Assembly: GCA_041390685.1 (NCBI GenBank)
Contig: JAWKPL010000001.1
Span: 1,674,001 to 1,738,000 of the forward strand
Origin: JAIBBD01 sp041390685
GTDB taxonomy: Bacteria; Chloroflexota; Dehalococcoidia; UBA2979
Direction of reading: 5' to 3'
DNA length: 64,000 nt
The notes beneath the pieces are model-generated. The model ran no database searches. It saw only the letters and a list, made by a program, of their open reading frames with translations, and was not told where the DNA came from. The first letter of the stretch is position 1. Every line of letters starts with the position of its first letter. Position numbers and translations under genes: made by a program. Positions 56,478-64,000 of this stretch are shown here, piece after piece.

Positions 56478-57296
56478 ATGGCCGTACAGAACTTCGAATT
56501 GGTGAGCTACGAGAAGCGCAACCGCGTCGCGTGGCTGACCATTAACAACGCCGAGCGCATGAACGCGCTCAGCACGGGTGTGCAGAACGGCCTGCACTAC
56601 GCGTTCGAGGAGGCTGACAACGACGACGATGTCCTCGTGGTCGTCCTCACTGGTGGCGGTGGCCGCGCCTTCTGCGCCGGCGCCGACCTCCGCGAGATGA
56701 CCGAGCGCGACCAGACCATCGGCCAGGGCGCCGCCCAGAACGCCAAGAGCGGCCTCAGCCGAGCCGGCGAGACCCTCAAGCCGGTCATCGCGGCCGTCGA
56801 TGGCTACGCCCTCGCCGGCGGCATGCAGCTCTCCGCCCGCTGCGACTTCCGCATTGCGACCGAGAAGTCCGTCTTCGGTATGCCGGAGCCGCTGCGCAGC
56901 CTCACCCCGATCAACCTCATGGACACCCTCGAGCTCGGCTTCGTCCCGCTCGGCTGGGCGCTCTGGATCATCCTCTCGGGTGAGCACATCTCCGCGCAGA
57001 CCGCCCACGACATCGGCTTCGTGCAGTGGCTGGTCCCGGACCGCGACGCCATGATGGAAGAGGCGGAGAAGCGCGCCGAGATCCTCAAGAAGTGCGCGCC
57101 GCTCGCGGTGCAGGCGCTCAAGAACGGCGTCCACCTGCACATGAACCCGCCCACCCCGCCCACCGGCACCCTCCTCCTCGACCACCTCAAGAGCGTCAAC
57201 GCCCCGCTCCTCGACAAGGTCGCCAACAGCGAGGACCGCATGGAGGGCCCCAAGGCCTTCGCCGAGAAGCGCGCCCCCAACTGGAAGGGCCGCTAA
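56478..57296 (+). CDS. enoyl-CoA hydratase/isomerase family protein
   Basis: 272 residues of the crotonase superfamily: VAWLTINNAERMNALSTG, VVVLTGGGGRAFCAGADLREM (oxyanion loop), VIAAVDGYALAGGMQLSARCDFRIAT and FGMPEPLRSLTPINLMDTLEL. The second loop has EPLRSLTPIN in place of the usual E-AEVG/LG-P, so one of the two catalytic glutamates is shifted; the product may act as hydratase, isomerase or other CoA enzyme. ATG 56478, with GGGAAGGG upstream. A strong terminator follows. Confidence 0.88.
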   Translation: MAVQNFELVSYEKRNRVAWLTINNAERMNALSTGVQNGLHYAFEEADNDDDVLVVVLTGGGGRAFCAGADLREMTERDQTIGQGAAQNAKSGLSRAGETLKPVIAAVDGYALAGGMQLSARCDFRIATEKSVFGMPEPLRSLTPINLMDTLELGFVPLGWALWIILSGEHISAQTAHDIGFVQWLVPDRDAMMEEAEKRAEILKKCAPLAVQALKNGVHLHMNPPTPPTGTLLLDHLKSVNAPLLDKVANSEDRMEGPKAFAEKRAPNWKGR

Positions 57297-57340
57297 CCCG
57301 AGACCTCGCGCCGGGTACACCTCGGCGGGTACGGATGTAG

Positions 57341-57372
57341 AACGAGGCCGCTCCGAGAGGAGCGGCCTCGTT
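57341..57372 (+). terminator. terminator of enoyl-CoA hydratase gene
   Basis: 14-bp perfect stem AACGAGGCCGCTCC / GGAGCGGCCTCGTT with a GAGA tetraloop, 44 nt past the stop. It also sits before the convergent hypothetical gene (ends at 57390). Confidence 0.75.
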
Positions 57373-57389
57373 GGCGCCTTGGCCGAGCC

Positions 57390-57965
57390 CTAGGCCCCGG
57401 GCTTCGGTAACTCGGCGACGAACGCTCCTACGACGCCGTTGAGGAACGTGACCGCTTCCCGGCCCTGCACGGTCAAGGACACCCCGTAGCTGAAGTCATC
57501 TAATTCCGCGGGCGAGAGTTCCTTCACCAGACCGGCATCGATCAGGCCAACGTAGAGCGGGCGGATCATTTCTGCCGGATCGTGTGAACGTCGTGTACCG
57601 CTCAAGGCACTGCTGAAGCTCATCAGTCGAGCAACGTCGGTCGAGGTGAGCGCCGCAAGCGCCGCTTCTGTCTCCGCACTCGGCTCGACTCCGAGTGCTT
57701 CGAGGCGGGAATCGATTTCGAGCGTGAGACCGGCGATGGTCACCGTCTTCGTGCGACCAAGAACTTCTGGTAATTGATCCATTGCGGAATGGGCAGGGCC
57801 CCAAAACACAGCCAACATGATGAGAACGATTGCTGGCCAAACCGAAGCCCGAACAAGGTCGGTAACTGCCGTGATCGTTCCTGCAAGAGTGGCCACAGCG
57901 GCGTCGGTACCTCCGCCTTGTTCGGTTGTCGCTTGCTGTCCGACCGGCTCGGTCGTCATGGTCAC
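57390..57965 (-). CDS. hypothetical membrane-anchored protein
   Basis: 191 residues: a low-complexity N-terminus (GQQATTEQGGGTDAAVATLAG), then ASVWPAIVLIMLAVFWGP as a single membrane helix, and a soluble domain PEVLGRTKTVTIAGLTLEIDSRLEALGVEPSAETEAALAALTSTDVARLMSFSSAL, ending AEMIRPLYVGLIDAGLVKELSPAELDDFSYGVSLTVQGREAVTFL. The last part has a winged-helix-like cadence (MIRPLYVGLIDAGLVKE). Codon third-position GC is lower than its neighbours, suggesting acquisition. GTG start 57965 or ATG 57959 after GGAGGT. No family recognised. Confidence 0.6.
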   Translation of the reverse strand: MTMTTEPVGQQATTEQGGGTDAAVATLAGTITAVTDLVRASVWPAIVLIMLAVFWGPAHSAMDQLPEVLGRTKTVTIAGLTLEIDSRLEALGVEPSAETEAALAALTSTDVARLMSFSSALSGTRRSHDPAEMIRPLYVGLIDAGLVKELSPAELDDFSYGVSLTVQGREAVTFLNGVVGAFVAELPKPGA

Positions 57966-58172
57966 CTCCAGGCGTCGACTAGACGCTCATCGCCTGCCTG
58001 CCTGCTGAGCGCATACGCATCATGCCTCCAGACAATAAGGAAATGCTGGACCGCTTGATTCGTCCGGAGAATTGCCATAAGTAATGACGTCTAGGTGAAG
58101 ATCGTCATCGGTTGTTCGCCTGGGAGAGCGCGCACGCGAGCCACACGGCTCCGCTGCGAATCAGCCAGCCAT

Positions 58173-59591
58173 CTACGCAGGCCGTTCGAGGTGCCACCCC
58201 GTCGCCTGCTGGTACGCATGCCCGATCCGCAGCACCGCCGCGTCCTCCCACCTCGCCCCCGCGAACATGAGCCCGGTCGGCAGCCCGTCCGCATCGAACC
58301 CGTTCGGTACCGAGAGCGCCGGCTGCCGGCTCGCGTTGAACACCGAGGTGTTCCGGAACCGCAGCGGCACGTCCGGCTCCTCCTCGGGGTCGGGTGCGAT
58401 CTCCTCCGGTTGCACCGGCGACGTCGGCGCCAGGAACGCATCGAAGCGGCCCCCGACCAGCGCGGCGTCGCAGAGCCGCTCGATGTTCGCGCGCGCATCG
58501 AGCGCGCGGCGATAGTCCGCCGCGGGGATGCCGCGCGCGGCCTCGATGCGCGCGCGCAGCCGGCGCGACATGAGGTGTCCACGCTCCGCCGCGAGCTGCC
58601 CGAAGTGGGCCGCGGCCTCCACTGAGATGATCGTGACCACGAGGCCGCGGATCTCCTCCCCCGTACGACCCCCCAGCGCATCGACGCGCTCGACGGCCGC
58701 GCCGAGGCCGCGCATCACCTCGAGTGAGCCCTCGAACGCCTCGAGGATCGCGGGCTCGCACCCGGCCGCCAGCGCGGGAACGACGGCGAGCCGCACGCCG
58801 TCGAGGCGTGGCCGGGCGTCGAGCAGCGCCCCGGCATAGGAGCCCTGCTGCCGCGCCTCGGAGCCGGCATCACCCGCCTCGTGCCCCCCGAGGACGTCCA
58901 GCAGCAGCGCGCAGTCGAGCACGCTTCTCGCGATCGGCCCCGCATGGTCGAGCGTCGACGCGAGCGGCACGATCCCGGTCCGCCCCACAAGGCCAAAGCT
59001 CGGCTTGAACCCCGTCACCCCGCAGTTGGCCGCCGGGATGCGGATCGACCCGCCCGTGTCCGTCCCCAGCGCACCCAGTGCCAGCCCGGCCGCCACCGCC
59101 GCCCCGGACCCACCCGATGACCCGCCCGGCACTCGGTCGAGACGCCACGGGTTGTGTGTCGCGCCGAAGTGCTCGTTGTTGGTCGTCCCGCCCCACGCCA
59201 GCTCGTGCGTGTTCGTCTTGCCCACGATGACCGCGCCCGCGTCCCGCAGCCGCCGCACGACACCCGCATCCTCGACAGGCACACGGTCGCGGTACGCGCC
59301 CGTCCCCGCCGCCGTCACCACGCCCGCCGTGTCGATGAGGTCCTTCACCGCGATCGGGATGCCGTCGAGGGGCGTGCGACGCTCCCCGCGTCGCGCCCGC
59401 TCCTCGGCCGCCCGTGCCTCCTCGAACGCGGCCTCCCGCATCAGCCGCACGTACGCGTTCAGCCGGGGCTCGAGCTCGTCGATGCGCGCGAACACGGCCT
59501 CGAGGAGCGCGACGGGCGACAGCGTGCCCCGCTCGATCGCCGCGCCCGCCTCCGCGACCGACAGGTAGGCGAGTTCGGTGTCGCCGCTCAC
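58173..59591 (-). CDS. amidase-signature family hydrolase
   Basis: About 472 residues. The amidase signature: LDGIPIAVKDLIDTAG with catalytic Lys, TNTHELAWGGTTNNEHFGATHNPW, RVPGGSSGGSGAAVAAG with the cis-Ser, and GTDTGGSIRIPAANCGVTGFKPS with the nucleophilic Ser. The family includes GatA, acetamidase and aryl-acylamidases; lack of linked gatB/gatC suggests a catabolic amidase. I start at GTG 59591, 11 nt past the CaiB-like stop, and reject the upstream extension. Confidence 0.9.
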   Translation of the reverse strand: MSGDTELAYLSVAEAGAAIERGTLSPVALLEAVFARIDELEPRLNAYVRLMREAAFEEARAAEERARRGERRTPLDGIPIAVKDLIDTAGVVTAAGTGAYRDRVPVEDAGVVRRLRDAGAVIVGKTNTHELAWGGTTNNEHFGATHNPWRLDRVPGGSSGGSGAAVAAGLALGALGTDTGGSIRIPAANCGVTGFKPSFGLVGRTGIVPLASTLDHAGPIARSVLDCALLLDVLGGHEAGDAGSEARQQGSYAGALLDARPRLDGVRLAVVPALAAGCEPAILEAFEGSLEVMRGLGAAVERVDALGGRTGEEIRGLVVTIISVEAAAHFGQLAAERGHLMSRRLRARIEAARGIPAADYRRALDARANIERLCDAALVGGRFDAFLAPTSPVQPEEIAPDPEEEPDVPLRFRNTSVFNASRQPALSVPNGFDADGLPTGLMFAGARWEDAAVLRIGHAYQQATGWHLERPA

Positions 59592-59601
59592 CTCCGCGAG
59601 G

Positions 59602-60885
59602 CTATCCGAACGCGCCGGCTGCGCGTAGCGCTCCCACGCGGTCAGAGGACAGTCCCAGCTCCTCCAGCACTTCATCGGTGTGCCGCCCGAGCGGCGGCGC
59701 GGGCCGCGGCGATCCCGTCGGGTGCGCCCGCATGTGCACGATCGGCCCGACGAGGCGCTCCGGTCCCGTCAGCTCGTGGTCGAAGTCCTGCAGAAACCCC
59801 ATCGCCTCCACCTGCGGGTCGTGCGCCATCGCCTCCGGGAAGTTCACCTTCGAGATCGGCGCGCCCTCCTTCGTGAACGCCTCGACCCACTCGTCCATCG
59901 TCCGCGTGAGCATGCGGTCGCGCAGGCGTGCCGCGAAGACCTCGACCTGCTGCTCATGCTCCGGGTCGAGCGCGTTGAAGTCCGGCGACGCGCTCGGGTC
60001 CTCACCCACCACGCGCAGGGCGCGCCGCATCTGGTCACGGTTCTCCGGCGTCAACGCCCCGAGGATCACCGATCCGTCCTTCACCTGGTAGCCGTTGTAG
60101 TACAGCCGGATCGCCTTGCTCACACTGCGGTTCCGGTCCTGCCGTAGCTGCACCAGCTCGGCGTACGTCGCGCCGCGCCCCCGCGCTTCATCCATCGCCT
60201 CGAGCATCGGGCGCTCCGTCAGCTCGTCCGAGACCGGCACCCGCGACACCGCCGCCGACTGAATCGACAGTGCGCTCTGCAGCAGCGAGGTCTGCAGGAA
60301 GTCCCCCTCGCCCGTCAGCGCCCGCCGGTAGAGCGCGCCGCAGATGCCCATCGCCGCCGCGAGGCCGGTGACATAATCAGCGACCGCGGTGCACGAGATC
60401 GACTGTGGCGCGCCGAAGTCGTCGACCTTGCCTTCCGCTGCCATCAGCCCCGAATACGCCTGCGCCACGATGTCCGAACCCGAGGCGTACGCGCTCGGCC
60501 CCTCCGCGCCGTAGCCCGTGCTCTCGAGGTAGATGAGGTCGGGGCGGAACTGCCGCAGCATGTCGTAGTCGAGGTGCAGTCGTTGCGCGACGCCCGCGCG
60601 GGCGTTCATGAAGAACACGTCGAACTGCGGGATCACCTCGTGCACGAGCTGTTGCGCTTCCGGCCGCCGCAGGTCGAGCACGATGCTGCGCTTGCCTCGG
60701 TTCAGCGTGTGGAAGTACTTGCTCTCGCCGGGGAAGAACTGCCCCGTCTTGCGCACCCCGTCACCATCGGGCGACTCGATCTTCACCACGTCCGCTCCGA
60801 GGTCCGCGAGGTTCATCCCGCAGTACGGCCCCGCCACGATCTGTGTGATCTCGAGCACGCGCACCCCGTCGAGCGGTCCGGGCAT
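59602..60885 (-). CDS. CaiB/BaiF family CoA-transferase
   Basis: 427 residues of class III CoA transferases: LDGVRVLEITQIVAGPYCGMNLADLGADVVKIESPDGDGVRKTGQFFPGESKYFHTLNRGKRSIVLDLRRPEAQ. The nucleophilic Asp region and G-x-GQ pattern are in FMNARAGVAQRLHLDYDMLRQFRPDLIYLESTGYGAEGP. Transfers CoA between carboxylates. Start ATG at 60885. The downstream amidase begins 11 nt later, so both are in one transcript; amide release followed by CoA activation is a plausible degradation route. Confidence 0.92.
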   Translation of the reverse strand: MPGPLDGVRVLEITQIVAGPYCGMNLADLGADVVKIESPDGDGVRKTGQFFPGESKYFHTLNRGKRSIVLDLRRPEAQQLVHEVIPQFDVFFMNARAGVAQRLHLDYDMLRQFRPDLIYLESTGYGAEGPSAYASGSDIVAQAYSGLMAAEGKVDDFGAPQSISCTAVADYVTGLAAAMGICGALYRRALTGEGDFLQTSLLQSALSIQSAAVSRVPVSDELTERPMLEAMDEARGRGATYAELVQLRQDRNRSVSKAIRLYYNGYQVKDGSVILGALTPENRDQMRRALRVVGEDPSASPDFNALDPEHEQQVEVFAARLRDRMLTRTMDEWVEAFTKEGAPISKVNFPEAMAHDPQVEAMGFLQDFDHELTGPERLVGPIVHMRAHPTGSPRPAPPLGRHTDEVLEELGLSSDRVGALRAAGAFG

Positions 60886-60971
60886 CGTCGACCTCCTCCA
60901 TGTCGCCATCGTCCGATGTCCCGGACGTGATAACACATGGAGGTCGGGCGCGTACGCCGCAGCCGAGGACG

Positions 60972-61580
60972 CTACGAGCCCGACGAGGTGATCGAGCCCT
61001 CGTCCCGTTCGCGCAGGGCCTGCCGGGTCTGCTCCGCGAGGGGGTGCGATGCCTTCCCCTCGCCCTCCAGCCGCTCGTGCAGCAGGTCGAGGTACAGCAG
61101 CGCCGCACCCTCGAGCGAGTGCTCCATCGCTTCCGCCACCGCGTCGAGGGCGGGCCAACGCTCGATCTTCGCCGGCTCCACTTTGTCCGCCACGAACATC
61201 GCCCACGCGATGGGCCCGTAGTCGGGGTGCCCCGTCGTGTGCCACCTGATCGCGTCGAGGAGTTCGCGGTCGTCCATCCACCCCCGCGCCTCGAGCTCGA
61301 TCGCCCCCAGCGGCCCGTGCAGGATGACCGGCTCCGCTCGCTCGAACTCGCCCACCTCGAGGCCGCGGACAGCGGCTGCCTCCAGCAGGGCCTCCGGCGA
61401 CAGCCCGCGCAGCACGTCATGGCCCTGCGCCGCGAGGAGCACCCGCCGCTCATCCAGCCGGTGGATGCGCGCCAGCTCCCCCGCGACGGACACCACCCGG
61501 TCGATATGCTCCACTAGCGCCGAGGGCAGGTCAGGTGCCATGAGCACGCGCAACGCGACGTGGTCTTCGGCGGCGGGCAT
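60972..61580 (-). CDS. HD-domain protein (YqeK-like)
   Basis: About 202 residues. The HD-type helical bundle: LVEHIDRVVSVAGELARIHRLDERRVLLAAQGHDVLRGLSPEALLEAA, ILHGPLGAIELEARG, IRWHTTGHPDYGPIAWAMFVADKVEPAK. These match the YqeK family of HD phosphohydrolases that cleave diadenosine tetraphosphate (Ap4A) symmetrically. Metal ligands are in H...GHD...H...D patterns. The ATG at 61580 with GAGGAG is preferred to a GTG at 61586. It is upstream of the CaiB gene by about 85 nt on the same strand. Confidence 0.82.
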   Translation of the reverse strand: MPAAEDHVALRVLMAPDLPSALVEHIDRVVSVAGELARIHRLDERRVLLAAQGHDVLRGLSPEALLEAAAVRGLEVGEFERAEPVILHGPLGAIELEARGWMDDRELLDAIRWHTTGHPDYGPIAWAMFVADKVEPAKIERWPALDAVAEAMEHSLEGAALLYLDLLHERLEGEGKASHPLAEQTRQALRERDEGSITSSGS

Positions 61581-61642
61581 ATGCACTCCTCGTCACTTCG
61601 ATCCGAAGTGTACGCGGGTCCGCACGCCCGCCGCCCACGGGC

Positions 61643-61676
61643 AGCGAAGAGCCCCTCGTTCGAGGGGCTCTTCGCT
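61643..61676 (-). terminator. htpX terminator
   Basis: 16-bp perfect stem AGCGAAGAGCCCCTCG / CGAGGGGCTCTTCGCT with a TT loop, starting at the htpX stop codon. It ends only 60 nt upstream of the HD gene's start. Confidence 0.7.
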
Positions 61677-62512
61677 CAGTCGGCGCTTCGAGGTGAGACC
61701 GACATCGCGCGCAGCCGCTCGATGCGCTTATCCAGCGGCGGGTGTGTGCTGAACAGCCCCGCCACGCCGCCCCCGCGCAGGGGGTTCACGATGAACAGAT
61801 GTGCCGTCGAGGCGGGCACGTCCATCGGCGCTCGCTGCGCACCCAGCTGCAGCTTCGCCAGTGCTGAAGCCAGCGCCTCAGGGTCGCCCACCGTGCGCGC
61901 CCCGTCGCGGTCCGCCTGGTACTCGCGTGTCCGGCTGATGCCGAGCTGGATCAATGTTGCCGCAATCGGCGCCACGAGCATCACGACGAGCCCCGCCCAC
62001 GGGTTCCGGTTATCCCGCCCGCCGAACCACATCGCCATCCACGAGATCATCGAGATCGCCGACGCAATCGTCGCCACGATCGAGGACGTCAGGATGTCCC
62101 GGTTCTTCACGTGCGAGATCTCATGCCCCAGCACGCCGAACAGCTCGCGGTCCGTCAGCAGCTGCCGGATGCCCGTCGTCACCGCAACCGCGGCGTGCTT
62201 CGGGCTGCGTCCCGTCGCGAACGCGTTCGGCTGCGGCGAGTCCATGATGTACACGCGCGGCATCGGCATTTCCGCACGACGCGCGACGTCCGAGATCATG
62301 TCGAAGAGCTGTGGGTCCTGTTCCCGCTGGATTTCGTGGGCGCCCGAGGTGCGCAGCACGATGTCGGCTGAGAACCAGTACGACGCGAAGTTCATCGCCC
62401 CCGCGATCACCGCGAACGTGATCGCGCCACCGAGCCCGCCGATGGCGCCGCCGACCGCGATCAGCAAGCCACTGATGGCGGCCATCAGGACCACGGTCTT
62501 GAGGTTGTTCAT
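61676..62512 (-). CDS. htpX: membrane metalloprotease HtpX
   Basis: 278 residues of the M48 family. Two N-terminal helices (MNNLKTVVLMAAISGLLIAVGGAIGG; AITFAVIAGAMNFASYW), the substrate groove region MPRVYIMDSPQPNAFATGRSPKHAAVAVTTG, the zinc site GVLGHEISHVKNRDI (HEXXH), two more helices, and the third zinc ligand in TREYQADRDGA. It cleaves misfolded or damaged membrane proteins, inner face active site. ATG 62512 (the upstream frame to 62602 is not used). Monocistronic with strong terminator. Confidence 0.94.
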   Translation of the reverse strand: MNNLKTVVLMAAISGLLIAVGGAIGGLGGAITFAVIAGAMNFASYWFSADIVLRTSGAHEIQREQDPQLFDMISDVARRAEMPMPRVYIMDSPQPNAFATGRSPKHAAVAVTTGIRQLLTDRELFGVLGHEISHVKNRDILTSSIVATIASAISMISWMAMWFGGRDNRNPWAGLVVMLVAPIAATLIQLGISRTREYQADRDGARTVGDPEALASALAKLQLGAQRAPMDVPASTAHLFIVNPLRGGGVAGLFSTHPPLDKRIERLRAMSVSPRSAD

Positions 62513-62848
62513 CTGTCTCAAACACTCCCTCTGTTGGGTGCGGTTGTCATGCCCATTGTATCGCGTCGCGAGTGCCTCGACCGCGCCGGAAACACGTCCC
62601 ACCCGGTCCCTTGTGACACATCCGCGATGCTTCGTCGCTCACTCTGACGCGCTTGTCCGGCCGCGGCACGTACCGTGCGGGTCACAAGCGGTCCGCCCGC
62701 GCGCAGGTACGGGACGCGCGACGTTGCTGCCTGGAAACCACCAGCGCAAGGCATACCCTTCACCCGCCTCCCCAGCCCGGCCGTCCCGCCGCCTCGCCGG
62801 TGGCGGGACGGCCGGTTCATGTCCGTCGCTCCTCGTACACTCGTCGCC
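62513..62848. other. 336-nt gap with one strong hairpin
   Basis: No gene that I can support lies between htpX and the small membrane ORF. It contains a 14-bp perfect inverted repeat CCGGCCGTCCCGCC (62777-62790) / GGCGGGACGGCCGG (62802-62815) with an 11-nt loop. It may be a structured leader for the plus-strand ORF, or a terminator for the minus-strand cupin gene whose stop is 290 nt away. Nothing else is evident. Confidence 0.45.
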
Positions 62849-63055
62849 ATGGCGCGCACGCGTTCCGGGAGTCACGAGGTGAGCAGGACCCTGCGTCGGA
62901 CCGCCCATGTGCTCGCGGCGCTCGTCGTCGCGTTCGGTACCTGGGCCGCCGGGAGCGCACTTGTGGCCGGCCAGACGGCCGTCGCCGTGGGAGCGGCCGC
63001 GAGCGCAGTCGTCGCGCTGGCCGTTTGGCGGTGGACCCGCCCGCCGGCTCACTGA
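62849..63055 (+). CDS. small membrane protein, 68 residues
   Basis: MARTRSGSHEVSRTLRRTAHVLAALVVAFGTWAAGSALVAGQTAVAVGAAASAVVALAVWRWTRPPAH: a basic N-terminus, then two hydrophobic segments. Not recognised. ATG 62849 is chosen; 62819 is possible. Its existence is uncertain: the hairpin just upstream could be a leader or belong to the opposite-strand cupin gene. Third-position GC is high, as in real genes. Confidence 0.4.
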   Translation: MARTRSGSHEVSRTLRRTAHVLAALVVAFGTWAAGSALVAGQTAVAVGAAASAVVALAVWRWTRPPAH

Positions 63056-63104
63056 GCCGTTGCCGCGAGGCGTCCCTGCCTGACGCCCCGGGGCGGACCC
63101 CTCG

Positions 63105-63464
63105 CTAGCCGAGTACTTCTGTCTCCGTGTCGCCGCGCATCACGGTGAGGTGCGACATCGGCGACCCGCTGTCGCCGGCGCCGTGCCAGTGCGGCTCGCC
63201 GGCCGGGATCAGCGCTACATCGCCCGTCGCGATGACCTGCTCACCCTCGTTCGTCCCCACCTTGCCGATGCCCGAGACGACGTACAGCAGCTGGTCGCTC
63301 GTATGCGTGTGCATCCGCGTGCGCGCCCCTACCGCGAACTGCACCACCGAGGCCGTCAGGTGCCCCTCGCCCTCGGCGAGCCCGCGTGCCCACACCTGCC
63401 CCTCGAAGATCGCCTGCCCCGTCCGCTCCTCCGAGGTCCCCTCGGACGCCTTGATGACCCGCAT
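63105..63464 (-). CDS. cupin-domain protein
   Basis: 119 residues: VVQFAVGARTRMHTHTSDQLLYVVSGIGKVG is cupin motif 1 (G-x5-HxH-x3,4-E-like, here HTHTSDQ), and VIATGDVALIPAGEPHWHGAG is motif 2 (P-G-x3-H). Metal ligands: His pair in MHTHT, possibly Gln at the Glu position, and His in PHWHG. A quercetinase-like or carboxymuconolactone-type small cupin. ATG 63464 follows a GGAGGG. Downstream of the DUF2283 gene by 29 nt. Confidence 0.85.
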   Translation of the reverse strand: MRVIKASEGTSEERTGQAIFEGQVWARGLAEGEGHLTASVVQFAVGARTRMHTHTSDQLLYVVSGIGKVGTNEGEQVIATGDVALIPAGEPHWHGAGDSGSPMSHLTVMRGDTETEVLG

Positions 63465-63493
63465 CACACCCTCCTTCGTTCCGGGGTCGACAT

Positions 63494-63733
63494 TTAGGCT
63501 GCAGGCATCGCCATGCAACGGAGTGCCTCACGAATCTCGTCGGCGTGCGGGATGGCATCGAGGTTCATCCCGCGTGAGACGTCGAGGAACTCCACCCCGG
63601 CGATGCCCTCGTCGTCCATTCGCAGGAAGCGCACATCATCGATGATCCTGACGTACGGATGCTGTCCCCGCTCGCGGAACCAGATGAACATCGCGTCAGC
63701 TTCGGTGTCGTACCGGATCTCCATGGCAATCAT
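63494..63733 (-). CDS. DUF2283 protein, antitoxin-like
   Basis: 79 residues: MIAMEIRYDTEADAMFIWFRERG then VRIIDDVRFLRMDDEGIAGVEFLDVSRGM, the DUF2283 pattern (YDxEADALYI, GIEIL/FLDAS). The start ATG overlaps the previous stop as ATGA (63730-63733). DUF2283 genes lie frequently next to DUF4258, and such pairs look like type II toxin-antitoxin modules, although that is unproven. Followed by the cupin gene. Confidence 0.8.
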   Translation of the reverse strand: MIAMEIRYDTEADAMFIWFRERGQHPYVRIIDDVRFLRMDDEGIAGVEFLDVSRGMNLDAIPHADEIREALRCMAMPAA

Positions 63734-63960
63734 GGTAGCCACTCCTCGCGCAGCGCGAACACTGTGATGACTCGAGGCGGGAACGTACCGCGCGTTACTG
63801 CCACGCCGACCGGGCGGTCACCGACGATGGCGTGGTAGCGGATCGCATCATGCTGCTCGAACACCGCGAACGGCTTGAGGATCGCCTCACTCACCGCCTC
63901 CTCGGTCAGTTGGTCCGTCGCCAGGGCTTCGCGCGCGAGCCGCGTCCAGCGCAGCTCCAT
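63730..63960 (-). CDS. DUF4258 protein, toxin-like
   Basis: 76 residues: MELRWTRLAREALATDQLTEEAVSEAILKPFAVFEQHDAIRYHAIVGDRPVGVAVTRGTFPPRVITVFALREEW. The layout, with helices at the start and AIVGDRPVGVAV strands plus VITVFALREEW at the end, matches DUF4258, whose fold resembles RelE/ParE-type proteins. It is the first gene of a coupled pair with DUF2283 and sits at the window edge (38 nt remain upstream). No known cleavage residues are evident. Confidence 0.75.
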   Translation of the reverse strand: MELRWTRLAREALATDQLTEEAVSEAILKPFAVFEQHDAIRYHAIVGDRPVGVAVTRGTFPPRVITVFALREEWLP

Positions 63961-64000
63961 CGCGCCCCCTCCTGCGGCGCCCCGGTACCCCGAGGACTCC

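Overview
The window is a high-GC (roughly two-thirds G+C or more), gene-dense piece of bacterial chromosome with no ribosomal operon, prophage, insertion sequence or CRISPR array. Protein repertoire and signals point to a Chloroflexota-type bacterium: Gram-positive-like LexA boxes (CGAAC-N4-GTTC type), sortase-like PxTG surface proteins, a c-di-AMP riboswitch, a RodZ-like HTH protein carrying a PASTA domain, split transketolase, a cysteine-free HesB-like protein, and CoA-based catabolism (CaiB/BaiF, acyl-CoA dehydrogenase, enoyl-CoA hydratase). That assignment is an inference from gene content; there is no rRNA to confirm it.

Layout. 1-4.5 kb: partial NUDIX gene, miaB and tRNA-Ser(GCT), HesB-like, LON-domain and small proteins. 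4.5-7.7 kb: a NuoI/NuoG-like iron-sulfur pair. 7.8-16.2 kb: a long run of mostly minus-strand housekeeping genes (MBL hydrolase, MobA-like transferase, iscU, MidA, GDPD, YjbQ, SirB1-like, plsY, cupredoxin) interrupted by an ArsR-SRPBCC pair. 16.3-18.7 kb: aquaporin-fluC, dut, polyferredoxin. 19-20 kb: two Thr/Ala-rich PxTG surface proteins. 20.1-21 kb: two convergent flavoenzyme genes, each with a frameshift at a homopolymer. 21-25.3 kb: DUF885 hydrolase, ArsR/SulP pair with a perfect palindromic operator, NYN nuclease. 25.4-27.6 kb: sucCD. 28-31 kb: a translationally coupled DUF429, DinB, dehydrogenase and orotate phosphoribosyltransferase-like cluster. 31.3-37.8 kb: cysteine desulfurase, lipoprotein of an ABC importer, tandem dCTP deaminase, split transketolase. 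37.9-42.7 kb: broken hicA/hicB, then proA and proB separated by small membrane and PAS genes. 42.8-45.4 kb: YihY, a LexA-box promoter driving a tiny zinc-ribbon protein, a HAD hydrolase. 45.5-50.4 kb: acyl-CoA dehydrogenase, GtrII-like membrane protein, ArsR/RibD-like/SRPBCC operon. 50.4-53.7 kb: RodZ-like/PASTA, Zn-alcohol dehydrogenase, rpsT, AraC-type regulator, VOC protein. 53.9-56.4 kb: c-di-AMP (ydaO-type) riboswitch ahead of a fused trehalose-phosphate synthase/phosphatase. 56.5-64 kb: enoyl-CoA hydratase, amidase, CaiB, HD hydrolase, htpX, cupin and a DUF4258-DUF2283 pair.

How the genes work together. Osmolyte themes recur: trehalose under c-di-AMP control, proline synthesis (proA/proB) and an aquaporin. 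Nucleotide-pool genes also recur: dut, a two-domain dCTP deaminase, a pyrE-like gene, and a SOS-controlled zinc ribbon resembling the tail of class II ribonucleotide reductase. Fe-S assembly parts (cysteine desulfurase, IscU, HesB-like) are scattered rather than in one operon. Many starts are GTG or TTG, and 4-base ATGA overlaps are frequent. The strongest leads are the SOS promoter with its 56-residue product, the riboswitch-otsAB arrangement, the ArsR/SulP operator, the degenerate hicAB remnant, and the paired homopolymer frameshifts.
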